Below are positions 1-9,531 of a stretch of DNA of 64,000 bases, piece after piece. A program made the translations under genes and the position numbers. The first letter of the stretch is position 1; each line of letters starts with the position of its first letter. Below the pieces are notes generated by a model. The model ran no database searches. It had not been told where the DNA came from and saw nothing but the letters and a program-made list of their open reading frames with translations. Source of the stretch: Paenibacillus dakarensis (lineage in GTDB: Bacteria; Bacillota; Bacilli; Paenibacillales; Paenibacillaceae); NCBI RefSeq assembly GCF_001373415.1, contig NZ_CDSE01000040.1, positions 1-64,000 of the forward strand, written 5' to 3'.

Positions 1-497
1 CCCCGCCATTAATAATTGAACAGTGGGAAGGTCCGACTAGCGGTCGAATCGACTTTAAGCATTCTAAGCGTGGTATAGAAATTAAGACTGCAATCAATAA
101 GTTAACAAAGACAATTAAAATTTCTAGTGAGAATCAGTTAAGACTGACCAATGCTGTTTCTAGTATATATCTCTATGTTTGCTTTGTAGAGCCGAGCAAA
201 ACTCATGGAATATCTCTGCAATGCCTTGTGGATAGGATCCGAAAAATAATCGCAAGCCGTTCTGATCGCATGCTATTAAAATTTAATGACCTTCTTGAGG
301 ATTTAAGGTTTAAAGAAGACGATTATACGGATAACTTCTTCTTTGTAGATAAAGTAGAGGTATATGAAGCTGGGGAAAAGTTCCCGAGAATACTACAGGA
401 AAATCTTCCTAAGGGGATATCTCATGTTAGCTACAGTATAGACCTTACACATTGTACTGAATTTGAACGAGAAGTAGATAAGGTATTTGATTTGTAA
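1..497 (+). CDS. PD-(D/E)XK motif protein (DUF4420-like), 5' truncated by the window
   Basis: The frame is open from the first bases, so the gene begins before the window; about 165 C-terminal residues are visible. The first residues contain W-E-G-P, then R-I-D-F, then I-E-I-K and later S-S-E-N-Q-L. The spaced D and E-x-K are the PD-(D/E)XK nuclease core, and the run to S..QL is typical of the DUF4420 family. An internal GTG near 228 could be mistaken for the start, but the nuclease core lies upstream of it. It ends 15 bases before the AIPR gene and is probably co-transcribed with it. In known operons this pair lies downstream of a cytosine methylase and a Z1-domain ATPase; those genes would be left of the window, which is inference. 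Confidence 0.75.
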   Translation, partial: PPLIIEQWEGPTSGRIDFKHSKRGIEIKTAINKLTKTIKISSENQLRLTNAVSSIYLYVCFVEPSKTHGISLQCLVDRIRKIIASRSDRMLLKFNDLLEDLRFKEDDYTDNFFFVDKVEVYEAGEKFPRILQENLPKGISHVSYSIDLTHCTEFEREVDKVFDL

Positions 498-512
498 TGG
501 GGGACTTGTTCA

Positions 513-2354
513 ATGCTGGAGAGCAGACAAAGAAGTCAATTTTTGAAGGAATTTCTTGAAGAAATAGAAGAAAGAGCAGCGAAAACAGGCGTTTATCTAA
601 TCCCTTTTTTAGAAAAAATGCTGTTGTTTATGGAACGAGATATAGAGCCTGATATTTTAATTCCTCCATATATAGACACTCAAAAAAAGATTGCTGTCAA
701 TGCTTATTCATTTGATGAAAGCCAAAGTGTGCTTGATATGTACGTAGCATATTACAACTTTGATCAAAATGAGAATGATTTACTATCAATAAATATGACG
801 ACGCTCGTTGATTTAGCGAACCAGGCTAAACGTTTTATAACCAATGCTAAATCATTAGCTCAAACAATAGATCATTCCCTTCAAGCCCAAGAACTAGCTT
901 TACTTATTTCTGAAAAATATAGTGATATAGATGAAGTGAACATTTTTGTCCTGACTAACATGTTCTATAATACTAATAAACCTATTGAACTTTCGATTCC
1001 CGGAATCGAAACTGTGAATGTTCAGGTGTGGGATCTAGATCGTATTCTTCAAATGATATTAGCTGAGCAGGGAATTCAAACAATTCATATAGATTTTGAA
1101 CGAGATTTAGGACAGACTTTTGAAATGATGTATATTCCAAGTACCCAGCGTGAGGAAAATAAAACCTTTTTTTCATGCTATGTAGGATATCTACCTGCTG
1201 AATTGCTGGCAAAAGCATATAATCAATGGGGATCAAAACTCGTAGAACGGAATGTAAGATCTTTTCTGCAGGCAAAAGGTGGTACTAATAAAGGGATATT
1301 GAAAACATTAAAAGATCCAGATGAGCGGCGCATGTTTGTTAGCTATAATAATGGTATATCAAGTGTAGCTCATTCGGGAGATATTGAGAAAATACAAGAA
1401 GGTATTAATCTATACCGTATTAATGGACTGACCGGCTGGCAGATAGTTAATGGTGGGCAGACTACAGCATCCATTCACCAGGCCTATAAGAGTGGCGTTG
1501 ATCTAACTGACGTGTATGTTCAGGCTAAATTGACTATTCTTCATATTGAAGCAAGTGAAGAGAAAGATCAACAGTTGCTTGAAGATGAGATGGTTTCAAA
1601 TATCTCCAAATATGCAAATACACAAAATAAAATCAATAACTCTGATCTGTTGGCTAATTCAAGGTTTATGTCTGATTTAGAGAAGTTCTCTAGAGATACA
1701 TGGATTCCGGCAAAAGATGGACGTAGAGCAGAGAGCAAATGGTACTTTGAGCGTGCAAGAGGTCAATACGCAGTTGATTTGAATAGACGGAAGCGCGGGA
1801 AGGAACAGAATGATTTTAAGAAGCAGTACCCAAGTAAAAAAGTGATTACTAAAGTTAATCTAGCTAAACATTTTATGTCGTGTGAAGGTTTCCCTCATGT
1901 ATCAAGCAAAGGCGGGGAAGAGGCCTTTAAGCGGTTTATGGAGCACAATAAACAATATTGGAAATACGAAAAAGATCAGAATGATGATATTATTCCGTTG
2001 AGCGAAGTTACTCAGGAAGTCTATCAGCAACTTATAGCAAGGACGATTATTAATTTTCATGTAACTAATATTGTGGAATCTATGGGGCTTCAAGGCTATA
2101 GAGCCAATGTAATTTATTACACTACAGCTATGTTGATGCATATATATGGAGCCAGAGTTGGCCTTCTAGATGTATGGAATAGGCAAGCAATGTCAGATAA
2201 ATGGGACGAGGTAATACGGATAATTGCAGAAAAATCATTATTTTACCTTCGCGATTCTGCAGGAGATCGAAATGTAACTCAATGGGCTAAACAAGAAGCA
2301 TGCTGGGTTCAATTTAAAGAGGAATATACTAAGCAGCTTAGCAACATCATCTGA
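513..2354 (+). CDS. AIPR family protein (abortive phage infection type)
   Basis: This 613-residue protein has the AIPR signature near residues 277-320: Y-N-N-G-I-S, then G-W-Q-I-V-N-G-G-Q-T-T. The family is named for abortive-infection phage resistance and is commonly the last gene of methylase/Z1/DUF4420 restriction-like operons; its biochemical activity is not well settled. The ATG at 513 follows a G-rich ribosome site, 15 bases after the stop of the DUF4420-like gene. A good terminator lies just downstream, so the AIPR gene appears to close the operon. The length is normal and no break is seen. Confidence 0.85.
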   Translation: MLESRQRSQFLKEFLEEIEERAAKTGVYLIPFLEKMLLFMERDIEPDILIPPYIDTQKKIAVNAYSFDESQSVLDMYVAYYNFDQNENDLLSINMTTLVDLANQAKRFITNAKSLAQTIDHSLQAQELALLISEKYSDIDEVNIFVLTNMFYNTNKPIELSIPGIETVNVQVWDLDRILQMILAEQGIQTIHIDFERDLGQTFEMMYIPSTQREENKTFFSCYVGYLPAELLAKAYNQWGSKLVERNVRSFLQAKGGTNKGILKTLKDPDERRMFVSYNNGISSVAHSGDIEKIQEGINLYRINGLTGWQIVNGGQTTASIHQAYKSGVDLTDVYVQAKLTILHIEASEEKDQQLLEDEMVSNISKYANTQNKINNSDLLANSRFMSDLEKFSRDTWIPAKDGRRAESKWYFERARGQYAVDLNRRKRGKEQNDFKKQYPSKKVITKVNLAKHFMSCEGFPHVSSKGGEEAFKRFMEHNKQYWKYEKDQNDDIIPLSEVTQEVYQQLIARTIINFHVTNIVESMGLQGYRANVIYYTTAMLMHIYGARVGLLDVWNRQAMSDKWDEVIRIIAEKSLFYLRDSAGDRNVTQWAKQEACWVQFKEEYTKQLSNII

Positions 2355-2371
2355 ATTGCGTATAGTATAGT

Positions 2372-2425
2372 AAAACACTCAATTACCAAGCTGGTTAGCA
2401 GGTATTGAGTGTTTTGTTTATTTTT
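2372..2425 (+). terminator. Rho-independent terminator after the AIPR gene
   Basis: Arms AAAACACTCAATTACC and GGTATTGAGTGTTTT pair with one bulged T around a 13-base loop, followed by a T-rich tail. It separates the DUF4420/AIPR module from the glycosylase gene. Confidence 0.85.
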
Positions 2426-2524
2426 ATGGATTATAAAGAAAATTAGTAATTAGCTTGGGAGGATTATGTATACGCAAATTAGGGGTAAGGATAGTAAGAA
2501 ATAAGAAGAAAATTTGGTGATAAA

Positions 2525-3172
2525 ATGAATGAAGATTCTTGCTTTTGGTGGGAACTGCTGGCTTGGTATTCTAATAATGGGCGACATCATTTTCCCTGGC
2601 GAAATACGAAGGATCCGTATCGAATATTATTGACAGAATTTTTGCTTCAGCAAACCCACGTACGTAAAGTTGAAGAAGTGTATGAACAGATATTGTTTAA
2701 ATATCCTGACTTAAATGAATTAGCAAGAGCAAATATTGAAATAGTGGAAGAAATCATAGCTCCTATCGGATTAAGATACCGCGCTCAAAGATTAATAAAT
2801 ACAGCCGGCATAATTAGTACTCAGCATAACGGAAAAGTTCCAAATGATTATAAAGAGTTAATAAAGCTACCTGGTGTAGGTGACTATATTGCAAATGCTG
2901 TATTGTGCTATGCATATGACCATCCAGTTGTTCCAATTGATACTAATGTGATTCGACTCTTTACCAGATATTTCGGATATACATCGAATAATCCTAGACC
3001 TCGTATGGATAAAGAGTTAGCCTCAAAAATAAGGGCTCATTTCGAGGTGATGAAAAGCACACGAGAGGCTAACTTAGCAGTGCTTGATTTTGCGGGTGCA
3101 GTGTGTACTGCTAGAAATCCAGAACATTTACTCTGTCCACTGTCAAGACATTGCAAGTATTTCAATTCTTAA
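2525..3172 (+). CDS. HhH-GPD DNA glycosylase, MIG/MutY-like
   Basis: This is a 215-residue single-domain base-excision glycosylase; it lacks the C-terminal MutT-like domain that makes true MutY about 350 residues. The helix-hairpin-helix is L-P-G-V-G-D-Y at 115-121, the catalytic Asp is D139 (P-I-D-T-N-V) and a second acidic residue is E38 (T-E-F-L-L-Q-Q-T). At the position that is Lys in endonuclease III and Ser in MutY it has Tyr121, as in MIG, the thymine glycosylase for T:G mismatches encoded beside a cytosine methylase in Methanothermobacter. The Tyr-Asp spacing of 18 also matches MIG. The iron-sulfur loop reads C194-x6-H201-x2-C204-x5-C210, so the second Cys is His. Repairing deaminated 5-methylcytosine left by a linked methylase is inference; A:G activity remains possible because the Q-Q-T motif is MutY-like. 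Confidence 0.8.
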   Translation: MNEDSCFWWELLAWYSNNGRHHFPWRNTKDPYRILLTEFLLQQTHVRKVEEVYEQILFKYPDLNELARANIEIVEEIIAPIGLRYRAQRLINTAGIISTQHNGKVPNDYKELIKLPGVGDYIANAVLCYAYDHPVVPIDTNVIRLFTRYFGYTSNNPRPRMDKELASKIRAHFEVMKSTREANLAVLDFAGAVCTARNPEHLLCPLSRHCKYFNS

Positions 3173-3223
3173 AGAGTTGAATTTTAACATTCATTTTCTC
3201 GTGAAAAGAACAATTTAACTTTA

Positions 3224-3271
3224 CGAAAGAAAAAAAACAGTCGATTACACTTCGACTGTTTTTTTCTTTCG
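3224..3271 (+). terminator. Terminator between the glycosylase and the DISARM-like operon
   Basis: A near-perfect inverted repeat has the core ACAGTCGA / TCGACTGT around a 7-base loop, flanked by an A-run on the left and a T-run on the right, so it can act in either direction. The rest of the gap from 3173 to 3388 shows no gene. Confidence 0.85.
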
Positions 3272-3388
3272 ATAGTATTACATAAAATTAGTTTTATTTA
3301 ATAACACATACAGAAATCAGAAACGGACTTTTCATTATAGGGTAGAAGAAAAAATCATGATATTAAAGAATATAAATGGAGGAAAAAG

Positions 3389-3517
3389 ATGGTTAATATC
3401 GAATTAAGAAAAAAGAACTATACTTTTAGGCCTTTACGCAGAAATACACCTACTTTAATCCTAGGCCCAATAATTACTCATTTAGTATGTATTGCGGAAG
3501 AATTGGAGGTATTTTAG
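3389..3517 (+). CDS. Small 42-residue ORF coupled to the DrmE-like gene
   Basis: An ATG at 3389 sits six bases after a perfect GGAGG at 3378-3382 and opens a 42-codon frame. Its TAG (3515-3517) overlaps the GTG of the next gene by one base (TAGTG), which is classic translational coupling. The peptide starts M-V-N-I-E-L-R-K-K, is basic in its first half, then has a hydrophobic stretch (T-L-I-L-G-P-I-I) and an acidic end. I do not recognise a family. It could be a real small protein of the defence operon or a leader that sets translation of the gene behind it. Confidence 0.5.
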   Translation: MVNIELRKKNYTFRPLRRNTPTLILGPIITHLVCIAEELEVF

Positions 3518-4500
3518 TGTCAATTTTTGAATTAAAACTTTTGCACAACAATAAAACGTATGCTTTGCCGCCTTGGATAAAATTTGCCTTTGGTCTTGGT
3601 TCATTTTTAAGTCGGGAAGGAGTGAAATATAACCGCCATACCAATATTGCAGTCTCGTTGCCTTCAGATCGATTTTTTGCAGTTTTTGCTGCTTGTGGGA
3701 TTGCAGATAAAGCATTTTCTGAAAGAAAGCAAATCCGTTCAATACGAAAGCAAATCCTTGGACTTAATCCGGGCAGTCGAGTCATTCTTACACTCTCGGG
3801 GCAGACAAAAGAAGTTTCTGTTGTATCTGTAGAAAAGAACCCATATACAGATGAGATGCTTCTGTATGTCCAAGATGGAAGTGTTAAGCATGGGATACCT
3901 GAACGTTTATGGATGGAGTCTATTTTTTTATTAGATGAAGAATTTGATGAAATAAAACGAACTAGAAGAGTGAATAAGAACCTTGGTATTACCAGTCCAC
4001 TAATTAATATGCTGTACACACAGACACAATTGAGCAAAACTCCTTTTTTTCCTGGACTCGAATTTTATTTCATTGGTAATAAAAGCATGACAGAAGAACT
4101 TTTAAGTATTACCTGTTTTAAGTATGGGAATGTAAATGGATCTTCTGCGGATTTTTTATATGTAGAAGGTTTAGAGAATAACAGTAGTTATACAAACGGA
4201 AAATTTATCTCTAGTCAAACCAAACGTTTAACTAATGATATTGACTCGAATATTCCTGTCATATATTCAGATATTGGTGGTTTCAGAAGACTATCAGGAC
4301 ACTTTGCTAATAACCCCAGCCTTATTCTACTCAGTCGCACGGATCATGGTAACCGTATTCTTGAAGCACAAGCTGAGATATCTCGAAAACTGGTTCAAAG
4401 AAAAGCTCAATTCATTACACGAGAACTTATTAAAGATTTAAAGGAAAATCATATTCCGATTCCACACAGTATTGAGATGATTGCTTGGAGGGAGAAGTAA
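3517..4500 (+). CDS. DrmE-like protein, N-terminal part (putative)
   Basis: I chose the GTG at 3517 over the ATG at 3487 because GGAGG at 3505-3509 lies seven bases before it and the small upstream ORF ends on it; this gives 327 residues. No enzyme motif is visible. The C-terminal third has repeated strand/loop patterns such as N-I-P-V-I-Y-S-D-I-G-G and N-P-S-L-I-L-L-S-R-T-D. The assignment rests on position: in class 2 DISARM a DrmE protein of unknown activity is encoded beside drmA. The gene abuts the next one (TAA then ATG), and together they give about 830 residues, compatible with one DrmE split in two. That relation is inference and would need profile searches. Confidence 0.45.
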   Translation: MSIFELKLLHNNKTYALPPWIKFAFGLGSFLSREGVKYNRHTNIAVSLPSDRFFAVFAACGIADKAFSERKQIRSIRKQILGLNPGSRVILTLSGQTKEVSVVSVEKNPYTDEMLLYVQDGSVKHGIPERLWMESIFLLDEEFDEIKRTRRVNKNLGITSPLINMLYTQTQLSKTPFFPGLEFYFIGNKSMTEELLSITCFKYGNVNGSSADFLYVEGLENNSSYTNGKFISSQTKRLTNDIDSNIPVIYSDIGGFRRLSGHFANNPSLILLSRTDHGNRILEAQAEISRKLVQRKAQFITRELIKDLKENHIPIPHSIEMIAWREK

Positions 4501-6018
4501 ATGTTACAGCAACTATCCTTTTTATATAGTTCCTCTAAAAGAAGCGTTCACCTTAGACATGTTCATTCCATAGAACTCTCCCAATTAGCCAAATCCCTCG
4601 ATCAATTTCGGGTTGTACAAGCAACGCGGTACCATGATGATCGTTATGTACAGGATATCTTTGCAACACTTCGGAATGTATTCTATAAGCTATGTTCGAG
4701 TCTTCTTCCTTATCATGAAATCATTGATCAACCGAGCCAAGAAGAGTTACGAATGAAACTGGGGCAACTTAAATATCTATATCCGGATCTATTTACTTCA
4801 GCAGTTGTTCCAGTGGCAAAAGCGTTAAGTCAAGTTTTTAAGACACATCGAAATTATCTTACCGAAGAAATAGCTAAGATGGTGTATTATCATCGTGTTA
4901 AGGAACTTGCGATAGTCTTAAAGAAAGCTTGTACTTCTCATGAGCAACGTGCATTGTCAAATCAACTTAAGTATGTATATGACATTACATTTTTTACTGA
5001 AGCAGGTTTTCGCAATAATCTAGAGTCATATAGTCATGCATTTTTTATTGGAACACCAGCTTATTATGGAGATTGGGCGTCAAATTGCTTAAAAGCGGAC
5101 ACAACGTATTTTGTATCATACGATATGTTTACAAGCAAAATTGTAACCCGCTCTGTTATTCCTAATCAGCTTCCAAAAGGTCATCTGGTTAGTACTATTG
5201 GGAAAAACATCGAGTATGATGACGGATTGGAAAAGTCGTTTGCTATAGATATTGAACAACTCCAGTACTCTGCCAAGGAAGCAGTGCAGCGAGTTCTAGC
5301 TGATCAAGCCGAAAACGAATCATCAAATATGCAGTCTGTAGAAGCGAGTACCATCCATTTAGAAAATGAAAGATTTATCTTTGTCTCTAAAGACTCTAAG
5401 ATCCGCACATTTCTCCCTAATATTACAAAGGATTTTGTTAAACAAATTCCCTTTCAAGACCTCGAGGAGGATTCATTTATCATTATTCGCAATGAACGTG
5501 ATTCTAAATTGATTGCCGAAGTTGCGGATCAAGAAGTTTTAAAAGCAGATGCTCCACTTCTTCGAGCTATGCAAGTAGAGTGGAAACAGAGCCTAAATAA
5601 AATGGTAGGTGAAGGAGGTATTACACGGACGGCCTTACATTTATCTAGGCAAGGCATGACTACGGCGTCGCCTACTTCTCTCCGTATATGGTGTGGAGAA
5701 GAGAGCATTTGTCCACAAGAGCTTCCTCATCTTCTAAGTATACTCGGCTATGATAAGAATGAAGTTGAAAAAATCCACCTCGCAATGAGGAAAATTCATA
5801 CTGCTCATATTTCAGCAGGACGTTACATCACTAATAAACTCATGAGTGAGTTAACATCCGATATTAGTCTGCAATTACTAGAGAAAGGGTGGTGTAAATT
5901 TACATCCAAACAGCTAAATGGAGCCTCATTCAATATAGAAAGAGTGGTTACTATAGATCATTCTAAGCATAGTGTTATGCCGTATAATCTTATGAAACTC
6001 TTTAGCTTTAATGATTAA
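4501..6018 (+). CDS. DrmE-like protein, C-terminal part (putative)
   Basis: This 505-residue protein starts directly after the TAA of the preceding gene, with a GGAGGGAG ribosome site inside that gene's end. The first 300 residues are mostly helical, with no P-loop or nuclease motif. The last 170 contain F-I-I-I-R-N-E-R-D-S-K-L-I-A followed by helices and T-S-L-R-I-W-C-G, which resembles what I recall of the DrmE C-terminal domain. It lies 21 bases before drmA, in the place drmE holds in class 2 DISARM. The role would be as an accessory to the DrmA-DrmB complex. Family identity is moderate at best. Confidence 0.5.
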   Translation: MLQQLSFLYSSSKRSVHLRHVHSIELSQLAKSLDQFRVVQATRYHDDRYVQDIFATLRNVFYKLCSSLLPYHEIIDQPSQEELRMKLGQLKYLYPDLFTSAVVPVAKALSQVFKTHRNYLTEEIAKMVYYHRVKELAIVLKKACTSHEQRALSNQLKYVYDITFFTEAGFRNNLESYSHAFFIGTPAYYGDWASNCLKADTTYFVSYDMFTSKIVTRSVIPNQLPKGHLVSTIGKNIEYDDGLEKSFAIDIEQLQYSAKEAVQRVLADQAENESSNMQSVEASTIHLENERFIFVSKDSKIRTFLPNITKDFVKQIPFQDLEEDSFIIIRNERDSKLIAEVADQEVLKADAPLLRAMQVEWKQSLNKMVGEGGITRTALHLSRQGMTTASPTSLRIWCGEESICPQELPHLLSILGYDKNEVEKIHLAMRKIHTAHISAGRYITNKLMSELTSDISLQLLEKGWCKFTSKQLNGASFNIERVVTIDHSKHSVMPYNLMKLFSFND

Positions 6019-6039
6019 CTAATTGAAAGGATAAATATT

Positions 6040-9000
6040 ATGGCTATTACATTGGAAGGATCATTAAAAAATAGAGAGAAGATAATCCAAAGCGTCAAGG
6101 ACGAAATAATTGGGCCTGCTACTATAGATGAACGCTACAAAGAATTCAACGCTGTAGGAACAACTGTGTTTTCTTCATCTGAGGAGATGTATAAACCCTA
6201 CTACTGGGTGGTAGGAAATGATAAGGAAGAGATTTTACAGAAGGAAACTCCTACTCAGAGATATGTCAGTGCTCAATTGTTTCCCGTATATATAAAAGAC
6301 GAACCTCTCGTTCTTGATTCACAAGCTGCAGTGATTGAAGAAGCGGATCTTGCCGACAATCTAGCTGTACAAAATTTATTTACAACAGCAGAAGATATTG
6401 AATCTACGGAAAACGAAGGAGAAGCTGATCTATTTCCACAAGGCAATGATTTCAAGCCATCAGCGTTAGGGCTAACGTTCAGTATCGGGACTGATACACC
6501 CAGTTTAAATGTGCAAATCCTCGGAGGTATCTATATACCGCATACTGTAAGAGTTGAGAGTGATAGCCGTGGTTATGAGTGGTGGCTTAGAGAAGGTGTG
6601 TTAGGTGAGGTCACCCTAAATGTTGAAGAATTGTCTCGGAAAAAAGAAAATACTTTTTGGTTGGATATGAAAAACGGTGCGGGAATGCCAATTTCATATT
6701 TAAAAATACAACTTAAGGTTAGATTGAGAAGAATTAGTGATGTATTTGTTATTACAGTAAGTGTTACCAATAGATCTGAAACCGGTAGCATACGTAGAGA
6801 TCAACTTATATTGTTCCAGTCAGAATTAAATATAACTTTACCAGAAGAACACATATTTACAAAATATCCGAAAACATATCAAATGAAAGAAACTATGAAC
6901 GAGGACGAAACTTCCACAGAGCTTCTGTATCGTCAAGAAGGTGTTTATGCATTCGGTCATGGCTGTGCTGCAGAGTGGGATCAGGAAACAGAGTATGTTC
7001 AGCGTATCTACACAACGTTTATGCCTCAGTATGAAACGATTAGTATGACTCCAGATATTAGAACCGAGGATGGACCTCTCTTAATTAAGATGAGTGATAT
7101 GGCTGGTTTATCAACAAAAAAGCACCCAAAAGAAATACTCCAACCACTAATTGATGGTTACAGGGATTGGATTGCTGGTAAGGAAGATTCCATACCTGAA
7201 CTTCCTAATCAACTTCAAGCCGTGGCAAAAAAACATATGGATCATTGTAAAGACAGTTTGTTAAGAATAGAAAGGGGACATCAGCTTCTTGCAGATGATC
7301 AGATTCTGAAAGCATTTCGGCTTGCAAATCTAGCGATGCTGCTTCAGCAAGAAAATGGAAAAAACAAGCGTTCCGGTTGGATAGATAATAATGGCCTTCA
7401 TTTTGATAATGCATTGAATGAAATCGTTAGAAATGAACAAAATTTAAAAAATGCATCTAACACTTGGCGAGCCTTTCAAATTGCCTTCATTCTTATGTCG
7501 ATAGAAGGCATGGTGGATGAATCTCACATGGATAGGGAAGTAGTCGATTTAATTTGGTTTCCGACAGGCGGCGGCAAAACAGAAGCTTACTTAGGTGTAG
7601 CCGCATTTCAGATCATTCTTCGCCGACTTCGAAATCCTAAAGATGTTGGTGTTGATGTGATGATGCGTTATACCCTGCGTCTGTTAACTGCAGATCAGTT
7701 TCAACGTTCTTCTCGTTTAATCTGTTCTTTAGAATATATCAGAAAAACCAAGGAACCTGATCTTGGTGAACCATTTTCAATTGGGATATGGGTGGGATCG
7801 AAAACAACGCCTAACAAAAATACAGAAGCAAACGCTCAGCTATTACTGCTTCAGAAAAATGATCAGCATGCACAAGGATTCATTGTTAATAACTGTCCGT
7901 GGTGTGGTGCTGCTCTCGGTCATTATACAGTAAAAGGAGGGGGACAACAGTATTTTGGATATCGCATGGTCGATGGGCGTCTCGTTGTTCATTGCCCGGA
8001 TAAAAGCTGCCTTTTTCATGATGAGCTTCCGATTTATATCGTTGATGAAACTATTTATGAAAAGCGACCGACATTTATAATAGGTACAGTAGATAAATTT
8101 GTTCAACTAGTATGGGAACCAAGAGCAAGAAATTTATTTGGCATAAATTTTGATGGAGAGCGCTTTGTTTCGCCGCCCTCGCTTATCATTCAGGATGAAT
8201 TGCATCTTATATCTGGTCCTCTCGGTACATTGGCTGGTCTTTTTGAAGTACTTGTTGAAGAACTCTGCTTAAAAATAGTAAACGGACAGTCTATTAAACC
8301 TAAAATTATTGCGGCAACGGCAACGATTAAGCAGTACGAAGATCAGGCGCTTGCTTTATTTGGCCGTAAAACTGCACGGCTTTTTCCAAGCCCTGGTCTT
8401 GAGTATGATGATTCATTCTTTTCAAAGCCGGCTAGAGATCAAAAAACAGGAAAACTCATGCCTGGACGTAAATATGTTGGCGTTTACACTACGACAGTCC
8501 GGATAATGATGGCGCAAGTTATGACGTTTTCTGCAATTTCCCAAGCTGTACTAGAAATCGAACCTGATGAGAGAGATCCGTATTGGACACTGCTTGCTTT
8601 TTATAACACATTAAGGGAGTTAGGTGGAGGATTAACACTTGCTCAAACGGATATACCTCAATATTCTCGTGCATTAAAAAATCGAAGAAATGAAGCAGAC
8701 AAGACGCGCTATACAAGTCATTGGATTGAGTTAACATCACGTAAGCAGAGCCACGAAATATCCAAGACGATTGATGAGTTAAAGACTCCTTATAATCCTG
8801 TGGACAACAAGAAGGCACAGGCCATCGACTTATGCTTAGCATCCAATATAATTGAAGTCGGCGTTGATATCGATCGTTTGTCAGTAATGGCCATTGTTGG
8901 TCAGCCCAAAATGACCGCTCAGTATATTCAAGTAAGCGGCCGTGTAGGCCGCCGCTGGACAGAGCGTCCAGGAGTCGTGTTTACACTATATTCTAATACA

Positions 9001-9531
9001 AAATCACGCGATAAATCCCATTTTGAACATTTTCGGGAGTACCATCAACGATTGTATGCTCAAGTTGAGCCGACCAGCGTTACTCCATTCTCTGATTCAT
9101 GCATGGATCGGGGATTGCCTGCGATTGTGGTTGGATATTTGAGGCAAGCCCTCAACCGACAAATTTCTCGAGTGCCCGATTGGAAAGAGATTGAGCCAAT
9201 TTTAGGAACTAATATTATTCCTTTCTATAACCGATTACATGAACGCGCAATGCTGGTTGATCCTGAGCAGGCCGAGGAAATGAAAAAACGATTTATGGCA
9301 GTCTTAAAAGATATAGAACACGGTGGGTGGACTTCATGGAAGGTAGATGCACAGGTGAGTGGATTTATGTATCCCGCTGGCACTCATATCCCACTTGCAA
9401 TTCGACAAGGAGCCAAACAGATGATTAATTCCATGCGAAATGTAGATGCAGAATGTCGAGGATACATTACAGCCGTTTATCAGCAGACTGAAAGTCAAAC
9501 TAAAAGTAGCTGGGAGGATTTATTTGAATGA
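6040..9531 (+). CDS. drmA: DISARM-like helicase DrmA
   Basis: This is an 1163-residue superfamily 2 helicase-like protein. Walker A F-P-T-G-G-G-K-T-E is near residue 510, the Walker B-like Q-D-E-L-H-L near 718, and the helicase C domain has S-N-I-I-E-V-G-V-D-I-D and Q-V-S-G-R-V-G-R-R near 940-972. A zinc-binding insert (C-P-W-C near 619 and C-P-D-K-S-C near 652) lies between the two helicase lobes. In DISARM, DrmA pairs with DrmB to bind and translocate on phage DNA. Its stop overlaps the drmB start by four bases (ATGA), which supports a complex. The first 480 residues match no domain I can name. Related helicase/DUF1998 pairs also occur in Druantia and Dpd systems, so the exact system type is less sure than the family. 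Confidence 0.85.
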   Translation: MAITLEGSLKNREKIIQSVKDEIIGPATIDERYKEFNAVGTTVFSSSEEMYKPYYWVVGNDKEEILQKETPTQRYVSAQLFPVYIKDEPLVLDSQAAVIEEADLADNLAVQNLFTTAEDIESTENEGEADLFPQGNDFKPSALGLTFSIGTDTPSLNVQILGGIYIPHTVRVESDSRGYEWWLREGVLGEVTLNVEELSRKKENTFWLDMKNGAGMPISYLKIQLKVRLRRISDVFVITVSVTNRSETGSIRRDQLILFQSELNITLPEEHIFTKYPKTYQMKETMNEDETSTELLYRQEGVYAFGHGCAAEWDQETEYVQRIYTTFMPQYETISMTPDIRTEDGPLLIKMSDMAGLSTKKHPKEILQPLIDGYRDWIAGKEDSIPELPNQLQAVAKKHMDHCKDSLLRIERGHQLLADDQILKAFRLANLAMLLQQENGKNKRSGWIDNNGLHFDNALNEIVRNEQNLKNASNTWRAFQIAFILMSIEGMVDESHMDREVVDLIWFPTGGGKTEAYLGVAAFQIILRRLRNPKDVGVDVMMRYTLRLLTADQFQRSSRLICSLEYIRKTKEPDLGEPFSIGIWVGSKTTPNKNTEANAQLLLLQKNDQHAQGFIVNNCPWCGAALGHYTVKGGGQQYFGYRMVDGRLVVHCPDKSCLFHDELPIYIVDETIYEKRPTFIIGTVDKFVQLVWEPRARNLFGINFDGERFVSPPSLIIQDELHLISGPLGTLAGLFEVLVEELCLKIVNGQSIKPKIIAATATIKQYEDQALALFGRKTARLFPSPGLEYDDSFFSKPARDQKTGKLMPGRKYVGVYTTTVRIMMAQVMTFSAISQAVLEIEPDERDPYWTLLAFYNTLRELGGGLTLAQTDIPQYSRALKNRRNEADKTRYTSHWIELTSRKQSHEISKTIDELKTPYNPVDNKKAQAIDLCLASNIIEVGVDIDRLSVMAIVGQPKMTAQYIQVSGRVGRRWTERPGVVFTLYSNTKSRDKSHFEHFREYHQRLYAQVEPTSVTPFSDSCMDRGLPAIVVGYLRQALNRQISRVPDWKEIEPILGTNIIPFYNRLHERAMLVDPEQAEEMKKRFMAVLKDIEHGGWTSWKVDAQVSGFMYPAGTHIPLAIRQGAKQMINSMRNVDAECRGYITAVYQQTESQTKSSWEDLFE

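Noticed and set aside
2466..2504. Twelve-codon frame after GGGAGG upstream of the glycosylase gene
   Set aside because: It has a ribosome-like site, but it is very short and not coupled to the next gene; nothing supports translation.
3474..4037. Minus-strand frame opposite the first DrmE-like gene
   Set aside because: Antisense to a gene with a good ribosome site in a one-direction operon; no signal of its own.
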